From assembly GCF_001704635.1 (NCBI RefSeq), contig NZ_MAXF01000013.1:2501-66500 (forward strand): a stretch of 64,000 nucleotides of DNA, given 5' to 3'. Position numbers and translations under genes: made by a program. Of this stretch, positions 50,750 to 59,736 are shown in pieces (position 1 is the first letter of the stretch; each line of letters opens with the position of its first letter). Below the pieces are notes generated by a model that saw only the letters and a program-made list of their open reading frames with translations, had not been told where the DNA came from and did no database searches. The DNA comes from Streptomyces sparsogenes (GTDB lineage: Bacteria; Actinomycetota; Actinomycetes; Streptomycetales; Streptomycetaceae).

Positions 50750-52528
50750 GTGGGAGCCTTGCTTCCTCTCTCGCGGGAGTCCGTCGCACGCACCACGCTG
50801 CCCGGGACCTTGGGGGCGCCCGCGGCGGCGCGCGCGTTCGTCCGCACCGCGCTCACCGGCCCGGGCGCGACGGCGGTCCTCGGCCCCCGCCCGCTCGGCG
50901 ACCGGCTGACCGAGGACGCCGTGCTCCTGGTGAGCGAGCTGGTCACCAACGCCGTCCTGCACGCGGGCACCGAGGTCGAGGTCGTCTGCCGGCTGCGGGC
51001 CACGCCCCCGGGCGTCGTGGTCGAGGTGATGGACCTCCACCCCGCCAGCGCGGTCTACGGCGGCCAGGGCACCCGGCGCCGCGGGCGCGGGCTCCAGCTG
51101 ATGGGCGCGCTCGCGGAGTCCTGGGGGGTGACCTACCACCGCACCCGGAAGGCGGTGTGGTTCCGGCTGGACGCCGCGCGGAAGGGGGCCGGGGCCGAGG
51201 CCGTCCCGGGCGACACGGTGGGCGGCGAGGCGCGCTTCGCCAAGACCCTCGCCCCGGCCGCCCCGGCGCGGCACCGCGACGGGGCAGCCGGGTGGGTGGA
51301 CCGCGGCGGGCCGTCGTTCCTCGCGGAGGCCAGCGACCTCCTCGCCGGGCAGCTCGACGAGAACATGGTCGCCGCCCTCGCCGGGCAGCTCCTGGTGCCC
51401 CGGCTCGCCGACTGGTGCGCGGTGTGGCTGAGCGCCGAGGGCCGAAGGCTGCGGCTGTGCCGTGTGTGGCACAGCGACGAGCGCCGCAACGACGCGCTGC
51501 GGCTGGCGCTGGAGAGCCATCCGCCGCCGACCGGACTGGACGCCTCGGGCACCCCCTGGCCCTGGCCCGAGCCCGCGGACAGCCGCGGCGCGGGCGGGGC
51601 CGCGGTGGCGTTCCCGCTGTTCGCCCAGGGCCGCAGCCACGGCGTGCTGCTGCTGGGCCGCGCGGGCGTGCCCCAGCTGAACGAGGGCGTGGCGCGGCTG
51701 TCGGGCGACGTGGCCCGTCGGGTCGCCCAGGCGGTGGCCACCGCCCGGCGGTACACCCGGCAGGCGACCATCAGCCGCGCGCTCCAGCGTCGGCAGCTGC
51801 CCACCTCCCTCGCCCACATCCCCGGCGTCGACACGGCGATCGTGTACGAGCCGCACGGCGAGGGCCAGACCGTCGGCGGCGACTTCTACGACCTGTTCCC
51901 GATGGGCCGCCGCCGCTGGTGCTTCCTGCTCGGCGATGTGTGCGGCAGCGACCCGGAGGCGATGTCGGTGACCGGGCTGGCCCGCCATCTCGTCCGGCTG
52001 CTGGCCCGCGAGGGCCACGGCGCCGAGTCGGTGCTCTCCCGGCTGAACCAGGCGCTGCTGGAGGAGGGCGCGGAGGCCGTGGCCGTCGGCGGGGAGCAGG
52101 CCCGGCCGCGCTTCCTGAGCCTGCTGTACGGGGAGTTGGAGCCCGACCCGGCCACCGGCGGCGCCCACTGCACCCTGGCCAGCGCCGGGCATCCGCTGCC
52201 GCTGCGGCTCACCGCCGACGGGTCGGTGGTCACCACGGGCAGCTCCCAGATGCTGCTGGGCATCGACGAGGACGCCGAGTTCCACGCCGACACCTTCGAC
52301 CTGGCGCTCGGCGAGACGCTGCTGTGCGTCACCGACGGGGTGACCGAGCGCCGCAGCGGCAACCGGCAGCTGGACGACGACGACGGCCTCGCCGACATCC
52401 TGCGAGGGTGTACGGGCCTGGGCGCCAGGGCGGTGGCGGAGCGGGTCCGGCGCGCCGCCCACGACTTCGGCCCCGAGCCGATCGACGACGACCTCGCGGT
52501 GCTCGTGCTCGAAGCGGTGCGGGCGTAG
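50750..52528 (+). CDS. SpoIIE-type PP2C phosphatase with HATPase and GAF domains
   Basis: A 592-residue signalling protein: an RsbW-like HATPase domain (about 30-140, LVSELVTNAVLHAGTEVEV), a GAF-like region (about 180-330) and a C-terminal SpoIIE PP2C domain (about 350-590) with VGGDFYDLFPM, LGDVCGSDPEA, ASAGHPLPL and CVTDGVTERR metal-ligand motifs. It would combine anti-sigma kinase and phosphatase-like modules to control an anti-sigma/anti-anti-sigma switch. GTG at 50750 has AGGAG 7 bases upstream; ATG at 50705 is the alternative. No cytosolic partner gene adjacent. Confidence 0.92.
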   Translation: MGALLPLSRESVARTTLPGTLGAPAAARAFVRTALTGPGATAVLGPRPLGDRLTEDAVLLVSELVTNAVLHAGTEVEVVCRLRATPPGVVVEVMDLHPASAVYGGQGTRRRGRGLQLMGALAESWGVTYHRTRKAVWFRLDAARKGAGAEAVPGDTVGGEARFAKTLAPAAPARHRDGAAGWVDRGGPSFLAEASDLLAGQLDENMVAALAGQLLVPRLADWCAVWLSAEGRRLRLCRVWHSDERRNDALRLALESHPPPTGLDASGTPWPWPEPADSRGAGGAAVAFPLFAQGRSHGVLLLGRAGVPQLNEGVARLSGDVARRVAQAVATARRYTRQATISRALQRRQLPTSLAHIPGVDTAIVYEPHGEGQTVGGDFYDLFPMGRRRWCFLLGDVCGSDPEAMSVTGLARHLVRLLAREGHGAESVLSRLNQALLEEGAEAVAVGGEQARPRFLSLLYGELEPDPATGGAHCTLASAGHPLPLRLTADGSVVTTGSSQMLLGIDEDAEFHADTFDLALGETLLCVTDGVTERRSGNRQLDDDDGLADILRGCTGLGARAVAERVRRAAHDFGPEPIDDDLAVLVLEAVRA

Positions 52529-52540
52529 CGGCGCGGGACC

Positions 52541-52615
52541 GGTGTGTGCGGGACCGGTGTGTGCCGTGGCGGTGTGTGCGGTGGCGGTGTGTGCTGTGGC
52601 GGTGTGTGCTGTGGC
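52541..52615. repeat. 15-bp tandem repeat, five copies
   Basis: Five consecutive 15-bp units beginning GGTGTGTGC start at 52541, 52556, 52571, 52586 and 52601; the last two are identical (GGTGTGTGCTGTGGC). A minisatellite between the phosphatase and enoyl-CoA hydratase genes, likely variable between strains. Confidence 0.95.
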
Positions 52616-52651
52616 GGGCCGGGCGCGCAGGGCGCCCGGGCCCCCTCGCTC

Positions 52652-53431
52652 CTACTCGGCGACGCCCGTCAGGTCGCGCAGCCGGCGGGCCTGGGCGGCG
52701 CGCTCGGCGGCGCGCTGCTCCTCGTACGTCCGCTCCCCCGCCCCGCGCAGCAGCGCCTTGGTCTCGATCACGGCGTCCCGCGGCGCGGCGAGCAGGGCCG
52801 CCGTCAGATCACGGGCCGCGGCGTCGAGCTCCGCGGCGGGCACGACCAGGTTGGCCAGGCCGATGCGCTCGGCCTCCTCGGCGTGGACGAAGCGGCCGGT
52901 CAGGCAGATCTCCAGCGCCCGGCCGTAGCCGACCAGGGAGACCAGCGGATGGGTGCCGGTGAGGTCGGGGACCAGCCCGAGGCTGGTCTCGCGCATGGCG
53001 AACTGCGCGTCGTCCGCGCAGACGCGCAGGTCACAGGCGAGGGCCAGCTGAAAGCCCGCGCCGATGGCATGCCCCTGGACGGCGGCGACGGAGACGAGGT
53101 CGGGCCGCCGCCACCAGGTGAACGCCTCCTGGTACCCGGCGATGACCGCGTCCAGCTCCGCGTCGGAGCGGCGCGCCAGCTCGGGGAAGGACGGTTCGCC
53201 GTCGAACCCCTCCGGGGTGAACGCCCGCCGGTCGAGCCCGGCGGAGAAGGACTTGCCCTGGGCGCGCAGCACCACCACCCGGACGCTGCCCGGCAGCGCC
53301 CGGCCGGCCTCGGTCAGCGCCCGCCAGGTCGCGAACGACTGGGCGTTGCGCTTATCGGGGTTGGTCAGGGTCACCGTGGCGACCGAGTCGTCCACGGTGA
53401 GGTGAACGCCGTCCTTGTCCAGCAGGGTCAC
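52652..53431 (-). CDS. enoyl-CoA hydratase/isomerase family protein
   Basis: A 259-residue crotonase-fold enzyme. Oxyanion-hole segments are GKSFSAGLDRRAF and QGHAIGAGFQLALACDLRVCADDAQF, with the downstream ETSLGLVPDLTGTHPL. The Glu at the FAMRETSLGL position fits one catalytic acid. It likely acts in fatty-acid or amino-acid catabolism; the exact substrate is unknown. GTG at 53431 has GGAGG 5 bases upstream, better than the ATG frame from 53482. Confidence 0.9.
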   Translation of the reverse strand: MTLLDKDGVHLTVDDSVATVTLTNPDKRNAQSFATWRALTEAGRALPGSVRVVVLRAQGKSFSAGLDRRAFTPEGFDGEPSFPELARRSDAELDAVIAGYQEAFTWWRRPDLVSVAAVQGHAIGAGFQLALACDLRVCADDAQFAMRETSLGLVPDLTGTHPLVSLVGYGRALEICLTGRFVHAEEAERIGLANLVVPAAELDAAARDLTAALLAAPRDAVIETKALLRGAGERTYEEQRAAERAAQARRLRDLTGVAE

Positions 53432-53547
53432 AGAAGCCTCCGGGGGTGCGGTCACACGACTAAGTGACTGAACAGTAACCACCCGGCCGACGGTCCGATC
53501 AACCGGGTGGCACCGCTCACACCCACCGATACGAAGCGCTTGGGGCC

Positions 53548-53772
53548 TCAGGCCGATGTTGTGGCCTTCTTGCCCCGCGTCGCTCCACCGCGACCACGCA
53601 GGGCCACGCCCGACTCACTGAGCATCCGGTGGACGAATCCGTAGGAGCGACCGGTCTCTTCGGCCAGCGCCCGGATGCTCGCACCGGAGTCGTACTTTTT
53701 CTTCAGGTCTGCCGCGAGCTTTTCGCGCGCGGCGCCGGTCACCCGGCTGCCCTTCTTCAGAGTCTCGGCCAC
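53548..53772 (-). CDS. gbn: Gbn, small GATC-binding nucleoid-associated protein
   Basis: A 74-residue basic helix-turn-helix protein: AETLKKGSRVTGAAREKLAA, DLKKKYDSGASIRALAEETG and RSYGFVHRMLSESGVALRGRG, ending in a Lys/Arg tail. It is near-identical to S. coelicolor SCO1839, described as the nucleoid protein Gbn that binds GATC-containing sites genome-wide and affects development and antibiotic production (recalled from literature). GTG at 53772 has GAGGAGG 5 bases upstream, so the longer frame to 54009 is not used. A GATCAT (minus strand) lies about 40 bp upstream, a possible self-binding site. Confidence 0.88.
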   Translation of the reverse strand: MAETLKKGSRVTGAAREKLAADLKKKYDSGASIRALAEETGRSYGFVHRMLSESGVALRGRGGATRGKKATTSA

Positions 53773-54120
53773 CCGTGCCTCCTCATGGGAAGTGCGCTCT
53801 GGACTCTCATGATCACCCCTACGCGGCTTCCTGGCCACCCATTCGGCAAGGTCCGCGGAGGAAGGATTCCCCGAATTCATGGGGCGACCGCCCCCGGAAT
53901 CAGAGATTCCGCAGGCAGCCGCGCCGAGGAGCGGTCCACATCGTGGACGAATCGGCAGGTCAGGCCGCGGGTGGGCGTGAGCGGGCCACCGCGCTCCGGC
54001 GCGCGGCACGCGTCACGCGCCGCTCGGCGGCGGCGCGCCGCGGTACGAGCCGTTCTCACTCAGATGAAGGATCACGCCTAGGCCGAATGATCCAGAGCGA
54101 ACGATCTACGGGGGAGCGGG
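53773..54120. other. intergenic region upstream of gbn
   Basis: 348 bp between ABC-F and gbn with no supported gene. GATC sites at 53811, 54070, 54089 and 54103, the first being GATCAT on the gbn strand. Local inverted repeats in the GC-rich part (around 54000-54040) may be an ABC-F terminator. The gbn promoter must lie here but was not pinpointed. Confidence 0.5.
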
Positions 54121-55719
54121 TCAGGCGAGCGCGACCAGATCCGCGTAGTCCTCGCCCCACAGGTCCTCCACGCCGTCGGGCAGCAGAATGATGCGCTCCG
54201 GCTGGAGGGCGTCCACCGCGCCCTCGTCGTGGGTCACCAGCACCACCGCGCCCGTGAAGGTGCGCAGCGCGCCGAGGATCTCCTCGCGGCTGGCCGGGTC
54301 GAGGTTGTTGGTGGGCTCGTCGAGGAGCAGCACATTGGCCGAGGAGACCACGAGGGTGGCCAGCGCGAGCCGGGTCTTCTCGCCGCCGGAGAGCACCCCG
54401 GCCGGCTTGTCGACGTCGTCGCCGGAGAACAGGAAGGACCCCAGTGTCTTGCGGATGTCCACCAGGTCCAGGTCGGGGGCGGCCGAGCGCATGTTCTCCA
54501 GGACCGTGCGGTCCGGGTCCAGCGTCTCGTGCTCCTGCGCGTAGTAGCCGAGCTTCAGGCCGTGGCCGTGGGTGACCTGCCCGGTGTCCGGCTTCTCGAC
54601 CCCGGCCAGCAGCCGCAGCAGGGTCGTCTTGCCCGCGCCGTTGAGCCCCAGGATGACCACCCGCGAGCCCCGGTCGACGGCCAGGCCGACATCGGTGAAG
54701 ATCTCCAGCGACCCGTACGACTTGGACAGGCCCTCGGCCGACAGCGGGGTCTTGCCGCAGGGGGCGGGGTCCGGGAAGCGGAGCTTGGCGACCTTGTCGG
54801 CCTGCCGGACCGCTTCGAGGCCGGACAGCAGCTTCTCGGCGCGGCGGGCCATGTTCTGCGCGGCCACCGTCTTGGTGGCCTTGGCGCGCATCTTGTCCGC
54901 CTGGGAGTTGAGGGCCGCGGCCTTCTTCTCCGCGTTGGCCCGCTCCCGCTTGCGGCGCTTCTCGTCGGCCTCGCGCTGGGCCTGGTAGAGCTTCCAGCCC
55001 ATGTTGTAGATGTCGATGACCGAGCGGTTGGCGTCCAGGTAGAAGACCTTGTTGACGACCGTCTCGACCAGGTCCACGTCGTGGGAGATGACGATGAAGC
55101 CGCCGCGGTAGGTCTTCAGGTAGTCGCGCAGCCAGATGATCGAGTCGGCGTCGAGGTGGTTGGTCGGCTCGTCCAGCAGCAGGACGTCGGAGTCCGAGAA
55201 CAGGATGCGGGCCAGCTCGACCCGGCGGCGCTGACCGCCGGAGAGCGTGTGCAGGGGCTGGCCGAGGACGCGGTCGGGCAGGCCCAGGCTCGCGGCGATG
55301 GTCGCGGCCTCCGCCTCGGCGGCGTACCCGCCCTTGGTGAGGAACTCGGTCTCCAGCCGCTCGTACTTCTTCATCGCGCGCTCGCGGGTGGCGCCCTTGC
55401 CGTTGGCCATCCGGTCCTCGTTCTCGCGCATCTTGCGGAGCACGGAGTCCAGGTCGCGCGCGGAGAGGATGCGGTCGCGGGCGAGGACGTCGAGGTCGCC
55501 GGTGCGCGGGTCCTGCGGCAGATAGCCGACCTGGCCGGAGCGGGTGATCGTGCCGGCGGCCGGGATGCCCTCGCCGGCCAGGCACTTGGTGAGCGTGGTC
55601 TTGCCCGCCCCGTTACGGCCGACCAGGCCGATGCGGTCGCCCTTGGCGACGCGGAAGGAAGCGGACTCGATCAGGACACGGGCGCCGGCGCGCAACTCGA
55701 TGCCGGAGGCGGTGATCAC
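54121..55719 (-). CDS. ABC-F family ATP-binding protein
   Basis: A 532-residue duplicated ABC ATPase without membrane domains. First cassette: Walker [15 protein letters not shown], signature [15 protein letters not shown], Walker [13 protein letters not shown]. Second: [43 protein letters not shown]. The charged linker between (about 240-320, [21 protein letters not shown]) is the ABC-F arm that reaches ribosomal RNA. Such proteins rescue or tune ribosomes and sometimes give antibiotic resistance. GTG at 55719 with GGAG 8 bases upstream. Confidence 0.93.
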   Translation of the reverse strand: MITASGIELRAGARVLIESASFRVAKGDRIGLVGRNGAGKTTLTKCLAGEGIPAAGTITRSGQVGYLPQDPRTGDLDVLARDRILSARDLDSVLRKMRENEDRMANGKGATRERAMKKYERLETEFLTKGGYAAEAEAATIAASLGLPDRVLGQPLHTLSGGQRRRVELARILFSDSDVLLLDEPTNHLDADSIIWLRDYLKTYRGGFIVISHDVDLVETVVNKVFYLDANRSVIDIYNMGWKLYQAQREADEKRRKRERANAEKKAAALNSQADKMRAKATKTVAAQNMARRAEKLLSGLEAVRQADKVAKLRFPDPAPCGKTPLSAEGLSKSYGSLEIFTDVGLAVDRGSRVVILGLNGAGKTTLLRLLAGVEKPDTGQVTHGHGLKLGYYAQEHETLDPDRTVLENMRSAAPDLDLVDIRKTLGSFLFSGDDVDKPAGVLSGGEKTRLALATLVVSSANVLLLDEPTNNLDPASREEILGALRTFTGAVVLVTHDEGAVDALQPERIILLPDGVEDLWGEDYADLVALA

Positions 55720-55877
55720 GGAAATTACTCCAGGGCAGGGTGGACGGCGGGACGGGCGGGCGTGAGGAGGCCGACGCCGTCTAATGCGCGAGGAGAATTG
55801 CCATGCGATTAGTTTAGCGGGGCGCGCAAGCGTTTTTCCGCCCGGGCGACCGGGGGCGCCTCCCCGCGGGAGCCGCT

Positions 55878-57302
55878 TCAGACGCCGCCCGTGTGCACCT
55901 GGAAGGCCGCGCGCCGCACCGCCTTGGCGAGCGCCGGGTCGGGGTGGGCGGCGGCCAGCGCGACCAGGACCTGCACGGTACGCGGGTGGCCCACGGCCCG
56001 CACCTCCTCCAGCAGCGCCGGGACCGTGCCCTGCACGGCGGACTCCAGGTGGCGCACCAGCAGCGGGCTCTCGCCGTGGTCGGCGATGGCAGCGGCCGTG
56101 TCCACCCACAGCCAGGTGGCCTCCTCGCGGGTGAGCACGTCCAGGGCGTCCTCCGGGTCCACCCCCTCGTGCTCGGCCAGCCACAGCAGCGCGTACGGGC
56201 GCAGCGCGGACTCGTCGACCACGGCCCGCACCGCGGGCTCGGCGGGCGCCCCCACCACGCGCAGCGCCTCGAAGGCGAGCCCGCGCAACAGGGCGTCGTC
56301 CCCGCGCGCCGCCTCGATCAGCTCGCTGACGGCGCTACCGACGGGGCGGGCGGCGAGCCAGGCCCGGTACTCGGCGCGGGCCGGCCCGGGGGTCAGGCCC
56401 GCGCAGCCGCGCAGCATGTCGGCGGCGGGCTGCTCGATGTTCCCGGCGGGGCTCTGGGCGGCGACGCAGATCTGCTCCAGCTTGACCCACACCGCCCAGT
56501 TGCCGAGCGCCGTGAGCACGGCCTCGCGGCCTTGGTCCCCGGCTTCCCCGGAGCCGTCCAGCATCACGAGCGCGCCGACGGACGCGAGCGCGTCCAGGGC
56601 CCAGTCGAGCAGCGGTTCCAGGGAGCCCGGGGAGTCCAGGGAGCCTGAGGTGCCCGGGGAGCCCGGGGAGTCCTGGGAGGCTGGGGAGTCCGGGGCGCCC
56701 GGCTCCCCGGGGGGCGAGGGGTCCTCGGGGCCGGGGGCGGCCGCCGGGCCGTACGGCACCTCGCACCGCTCGGTGCGCAGCTCGACGACGCGCTGCCCGA
56801 GCATGTCGAGCAGCGTGGCGACCGGCACCGGACCGGCCGACAGCTGGAGCAGGGACAGCAGCTGCGGCAGCGCCTCGACGACCTCCGCCACGGCGGCGGG
56901 CTCGGCCGTCGCCGGGGCCGGGCGGGCCAGGGACCAGGCGTCGAGCAGCGCGACCCAGCCGCGCAGCACCGCGCTGTCGTCGCGGTCCCAGGCGCGCAGC
57001 CGCCAGCCGGGGCGGGCGGTGCCGCCGTGCAGCTCGATCAGGCCCACCAGACGGGCCCGGTCCCAGTCGGCCCGGGCCTGGTCGGGAGAGACCCCCAGCT
57101 CGGCGGCCGCCTCGGCCAGGGCCTCGGCGGAGAGCACGCCCGGCACACCGTGCCGGCTCGCGGCCCAGCGGGCGATCCGTACGGCACCGGCGAGTCCCGA
57201 CCTGGCCTGTCTCGCCAGCTCCGAGGGCGGCGGTGTGCCCTCGGGCGGGCGGGGCGCCGGTCGGGAGCCGCGGTTCGGCACGGCCCGGCGGGCCGTGGCC
57301 AT
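55878..57302 (-). CDS. conserved hypothetical protein with Gly/Pro/Ser linker
   Basis: A 474-residue cytosolic protein of unknown function conserved in Streptomyces. An N-terminal winged-helix-like part (about 40-110, LARQARSGLAGAVRIARWA and SPDQARADWDRARLVGLIELH) and a helical C-terminal half of Ala/Leu/Glu repeats that look like HEAT-type helices. Residues about 200-235 are a Pro/Gly/Ser linker (GEPGAPDSPASQDSPGSPG) encoded by repeated DNA. ATG at 57302 or GTG at 57356; neither has a clear ribosome site. Confidence 0.75.
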   Translation of the reverse strand: MATARRAVPNRGSRPAPRPPEGTPPPSELARQARSGLAGAVRIARWAASRHGVPGVLSAEALAEAAAELGVSPDQARADWDRARLVGLIELHGGTARPGWRLRAWDRDDSAVLRGWVALLDAWSLARPAPATAEPAAVAEVVEALPQLLSLLQLSAGPVPVATLLDMLGQRVVELRTERCEVPYGPAAAPGPEDPSPPGEPGAPDSPASQDSPGSPGTSGSLDSPGSLEPLLDWALDALASVGALVMLDGSGEAGDQGREAVLTALGNWAVWVKLEQICVAAQSPAGNIEQPAADMLRGCAGLTPGPARAEYRAWLAARPVGSAVSELIEAARGDDALLRGLAFEALRVVGAPAEPAVRAVVDESALRPYALLWLAEHEGVDPEDALDVLTREEATWLWVDTAAAIADHGESPLLVRHLESAVQGTVPALLEEVRAVGHPRTVQVLVALAAAHPDPALAKAVRRAAFQVHTGGV

Positions 57303-57442
57303 CGGCCGGTGGCGGACGAGTCGGAGCCGGGAGTCGCGCGGAGTACGGGACGTCACGGGAGCAGTCTCGCCGGTGACGGCCCGAAAGCCCAATCGGCACC
57401 CGTCCGGCGGTTGCCGGGGCACGCTTCCCGGGGCTCTTCGCT

Positions 57443-58576
57443 CTACATCAGCGGTGTCAGGAAGCGGCCCAGCATGTCCTCGTACCCCTCGGGGTTCGCG
57501 TTCCACATCGCGGCGTGCGGGGCCTGGCGGACCTGGTGAAGGGTGACCAGCTCGGAGTGGCGGGCGGCGAGTTCGCGGGAGGGGGCCCAGGGGGCGACCG
57601 TGTCGTCCGGGCCGTGGAGGATCAGGGTCGGCACCTTCAGTCCGTCCAGGTCGGCGGCCACCGCGTCCACCAGCCGTCCCTCGGGCAGCGCGGCCCGGCC
57701 CTCCGCGGCCCGTATCGCCAGGGGCAGCAGCGCGGAGGGGATCCGCCGGGCCGAGGCGAGGGCCCGCAGGGTGGCCCGCCAGTCGAGGACCGGGGAGTCC
57801 AGGACCAGGCCGCTGACCCGGTCCCGCACCGCGGAGTTCGCGGCGGCGAGGAGGGCCATCGTCGCGCCGGTGGACCAGCCGTAGAGGATGACGCTCTGCG
57901 CGCCGTGGCGCACCGCGTAGCGGATGGCGGCGTCCAGGTCGTGCCACTCGGTGCGGCCGAAGTGCCCGAGGCCGTCCTCGGGGCGGGGGGCGTCGGGGTC
58001 GCCGCGGTAGCCGAGGTCGAGCACGGGGAACTGCCGCTTGTGCAGGAACGGCAGGACCACCATGGGGTGCTCGCGGGTGGTGCCGAGGCCGTGCACGGTG
58101 ATCACCCAGGCGGAGCGGTCGGCGGGTATGAACCAGGCGGGCAGCGGGCCCAGTTCGCCGGGCACGTCCACGTCGGTGTGGTCGAGCCCGAGGGCGTCCC
58201 GGGGGTCGCCGGTGTACACCTGCGGGGTGAACCGGACGCGGGTGCCGGGGGCGAGGGTGCCTCGGCTCACCCGCTCCAGGCGGCGGACCACGCAGTCCGC
58301 GGGGTGCGGGGCGTCCTCCAGGACCGGCCCGACCACGGCGTGGCATCCGGCGCCGGTGAGGCCGTAGGTGCCGGGGCGCAGCGAGGCGAGGCTGCGGGTG
58401 AGGGTGATCTGGCCGGCCGCGGTGGCGTGCACGGTGAGCGGCGGGTCGTGCGGCAGGGGCCGGTCGGGCCTCGGTTTCAGGGCAGCGTCGCTGGCGTACC
58501 GCCCGGCCGCCACCGCGGCCGCGCTGACACCGATCATCGTCGTGGCGGCCGCAACCGCCTTCGTCCGCAGGCGCAT
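57443..58576 (-). CDS. alpha/beta-hydrolase fold protein
   Basis: A 377-residue protein with an N-terminal hydrophobic segment (VAAATTMIGVSAAAVAAGRYA, about 8-28), so membrane-anchored or exported. The hydrolase domain has the nucleophile elbow LYGWSTGATMAL (GxSxG), the acid Asp in LHGPDDTVAPW and His in QAPHAAMW. It is an esterase/lipase-like or acyl-peptidase-like enzyme; the substrate is unknown. GGAGGG directly abuts the ATG at 58576, so the message may be leaderless. Confidence 0.85.
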   Translation of the reverse strand: MRLRTKAVAAATTMIGVSAAAVAAGRYASDAALKPRPDRPLPHDPPLTVHATAAGQITLTRSLASLRPGTYGLTGAGCHAVVGPVLEDAPHPADCVVRRLERVSRGTLAPGTRVRFTPQVYTGDPRDALGLDHTDVDVPGELGPLPAWFIPADRSAWVITVHGLGTTREHPMVVLPFLHKRQFPVLDLGYRGDPDAPRPEDGLGHFGRTEWHDLDAAIRYAVRHGAQSVILYGWSTGATMALLAAANSAVRDRVSGLVLDSPVLDWRATLRALASARRIPSALLPLAIRAAEGRAALPEGRLVDAVAADLDGLKVPTLILHGPDDTVAPWAPSRELAARHSELVTLHQVRQAPHAAMWNANPEGYEDMLGRFLTPLM

Positions 58577-58668
58577 CCCTCCTAGTGTGGTCGTCCGGGG
58601 CGCCGGGGGCCAGCGGGCGGGCCCGGCCGGGTGAGCCGCCCGCCTCCCCGAGCGGGCCGGGGCCGGGT

Positions 58669-59379
58669 TCAGCGGGGCTGGCCGTAGCCGCTCAGCTTGT
58701 CCGCCGCCGCCCGCAGCTCGTCGGGGGACAGCAGGGCCGGGGTGTGGCCGGGGACGGCCGCGGCGGTGAGCCACACCCGGCACATCCACTCCAGCTGGGC
58801 GGTCCGGTCGTACGCCTGGTCGAGCGTGGCGCCGTGGACCACCGTGCCGTGGTTGCGCAGCAGACAGCCGGTGCGGTCGCGCAGCGCGGCGAGCATCTCG
58901 CGGGCCAGGGCGTCGGTGCCGTACAGGGCGTATCCGGCGACGCGCACCGGGCCGCCGAGCGCGCCGGTCATGTAGTGGACCGCCGGGACCTCGTCGACCA
59001 GCGTGGAGACCGCCGTGGCGTGCACGGCGTGGGTGTGGACCACGGCCGCGGCGTCGGTATGGCGGTAGACCGCGAGGTGCATGGGCAGCTCGCTGGTGGG
59101 GGCCAGCTCGCCGATGACCTGGCGGCCGTCGAGATCGACGCCGACCGCGTCGCCCGGGCCGAGCCGGTCGTACGGGACGCCGCTGGGGGTCACCAGCACC
59201 GTGTCGCCGACCCGGGCCGAGACATTGCCCGAGGTGCCGACGACCAGGCCGTCGGCGACGGTCCTGCGGGCCGTCTCGACCACCCGCTCCCAGGCCTGTG
59301 CCAGGTCCCGCCGCCCGGCGGGCCCCGGCGATCGCGTAGTCTCCGGCTCCGGTCCCGGCTTGGGCTTCGGCTTCGTCAT
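58669..59379 (-). CDS. class II aldolase/adducin family protein
   Basis: A 236-residue protein resembling L-fuculose-phosphate aldolase. The signature sites are GTSGNVSARVGD, VTPSGVPYDRLGPGD, HLAVYRHTDAAAVVHTHAVHATAVS with the zinc histidines, and the later LLRNHGTVVHG. It may cleave a sugar phosphate or act in methylthioribulose-type salvage; substrate not determinable. The N-terminus has a Lys/Pro-rich leader. Single gene, divergent from the phosphate permease gene. Confidence 0.85.
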   Translation of the reverse strand: MTKPKPKPGPEPETTRSPGPAGRRDLAQAWERVVETARRTVADGLVVGTSGNVSARVGDTVLVTPSGVPYDRLGPGDAVGVDLDGRQVIGELAPTSELPMHLAVYRHTDAAAVVHTHAVHATAVSTLVDEVPAVHYMTGALGGPVRVAGYALYGTDALAREMLAALRDRTGCLLRNHGTVVHGATLDQAYDRTAQLEWMCRVWLTAAAVPGHTPALLSPDELRAAADKLSGYGQPR

Positions 59380-59497
59380 GGCCCCTCACCTCCGGGCGCC
59401 GATCATGGCAGGCGAGCAGCCGTGTACGCATCAGGGAGGGGCCAGGGGATCACCGGTCCGCCTTCCCGACAGACGTGTCACCCCTGAGCCCACCTCA

Positions 59498-59519
59498 GTT
59501 CACCTTCCGTTCACCCCAC
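59498..59519 (+). promoter_or_regulatory. PHO box upstream of the phosphate permease
   Basis: Two adjacent 11-bp direct units, GTTCACCTTCC (59498-59508) and GTTCACCCCAC (59509-59519), match the PhoP consensus GTTCACC repeat of Streptomyces. They lie about 220 bp before the permease start. This implies phosphate-responsive control by PhoR-PhoP. Confidence 0.75.
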
Positions 59520-59580
59520 GTCCTTACGGTCGTGGCGCACCCGTTGGCCGTCGCACGGATTGCCCGGGTGTGTGACTCCT

Positions 59581-59631
59581 CCCCCTCCTACAGGAGGGGG
59601 CTTCTCGTGCGGTCACCTCGGCGACCGCACG
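59581..59631 (+). other. two hairpins in the permease leader
   Basis: CCCCCTCC (59581-59588) with GGAGGGGG (59593-59600), and CGTGCGGTC (59606-59614) with GACCGCACG (59623-59631). The arrangement resembles ends of IS200/IS605-derived palindromic elements or a leader structure; origin not established. The rest of 59380-59736 has no gene. Confidence 0.35.
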
Positions 59632-59736
59632 ACGGCCAAGCCCTGACCGGCACCTCGCGGTGCACCACAAACTGTAGCGACCCAGTGGCGCTCCGTGCCA
59701 CGAAGTGCGGGGATCGCACTCCCCCGAAGGAGTTCG

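Noticed and set aside
52541..52615. CRISPR-like repeats
   Set aside because: The units are head-to-tail with no spacers and no cas genes nearby.
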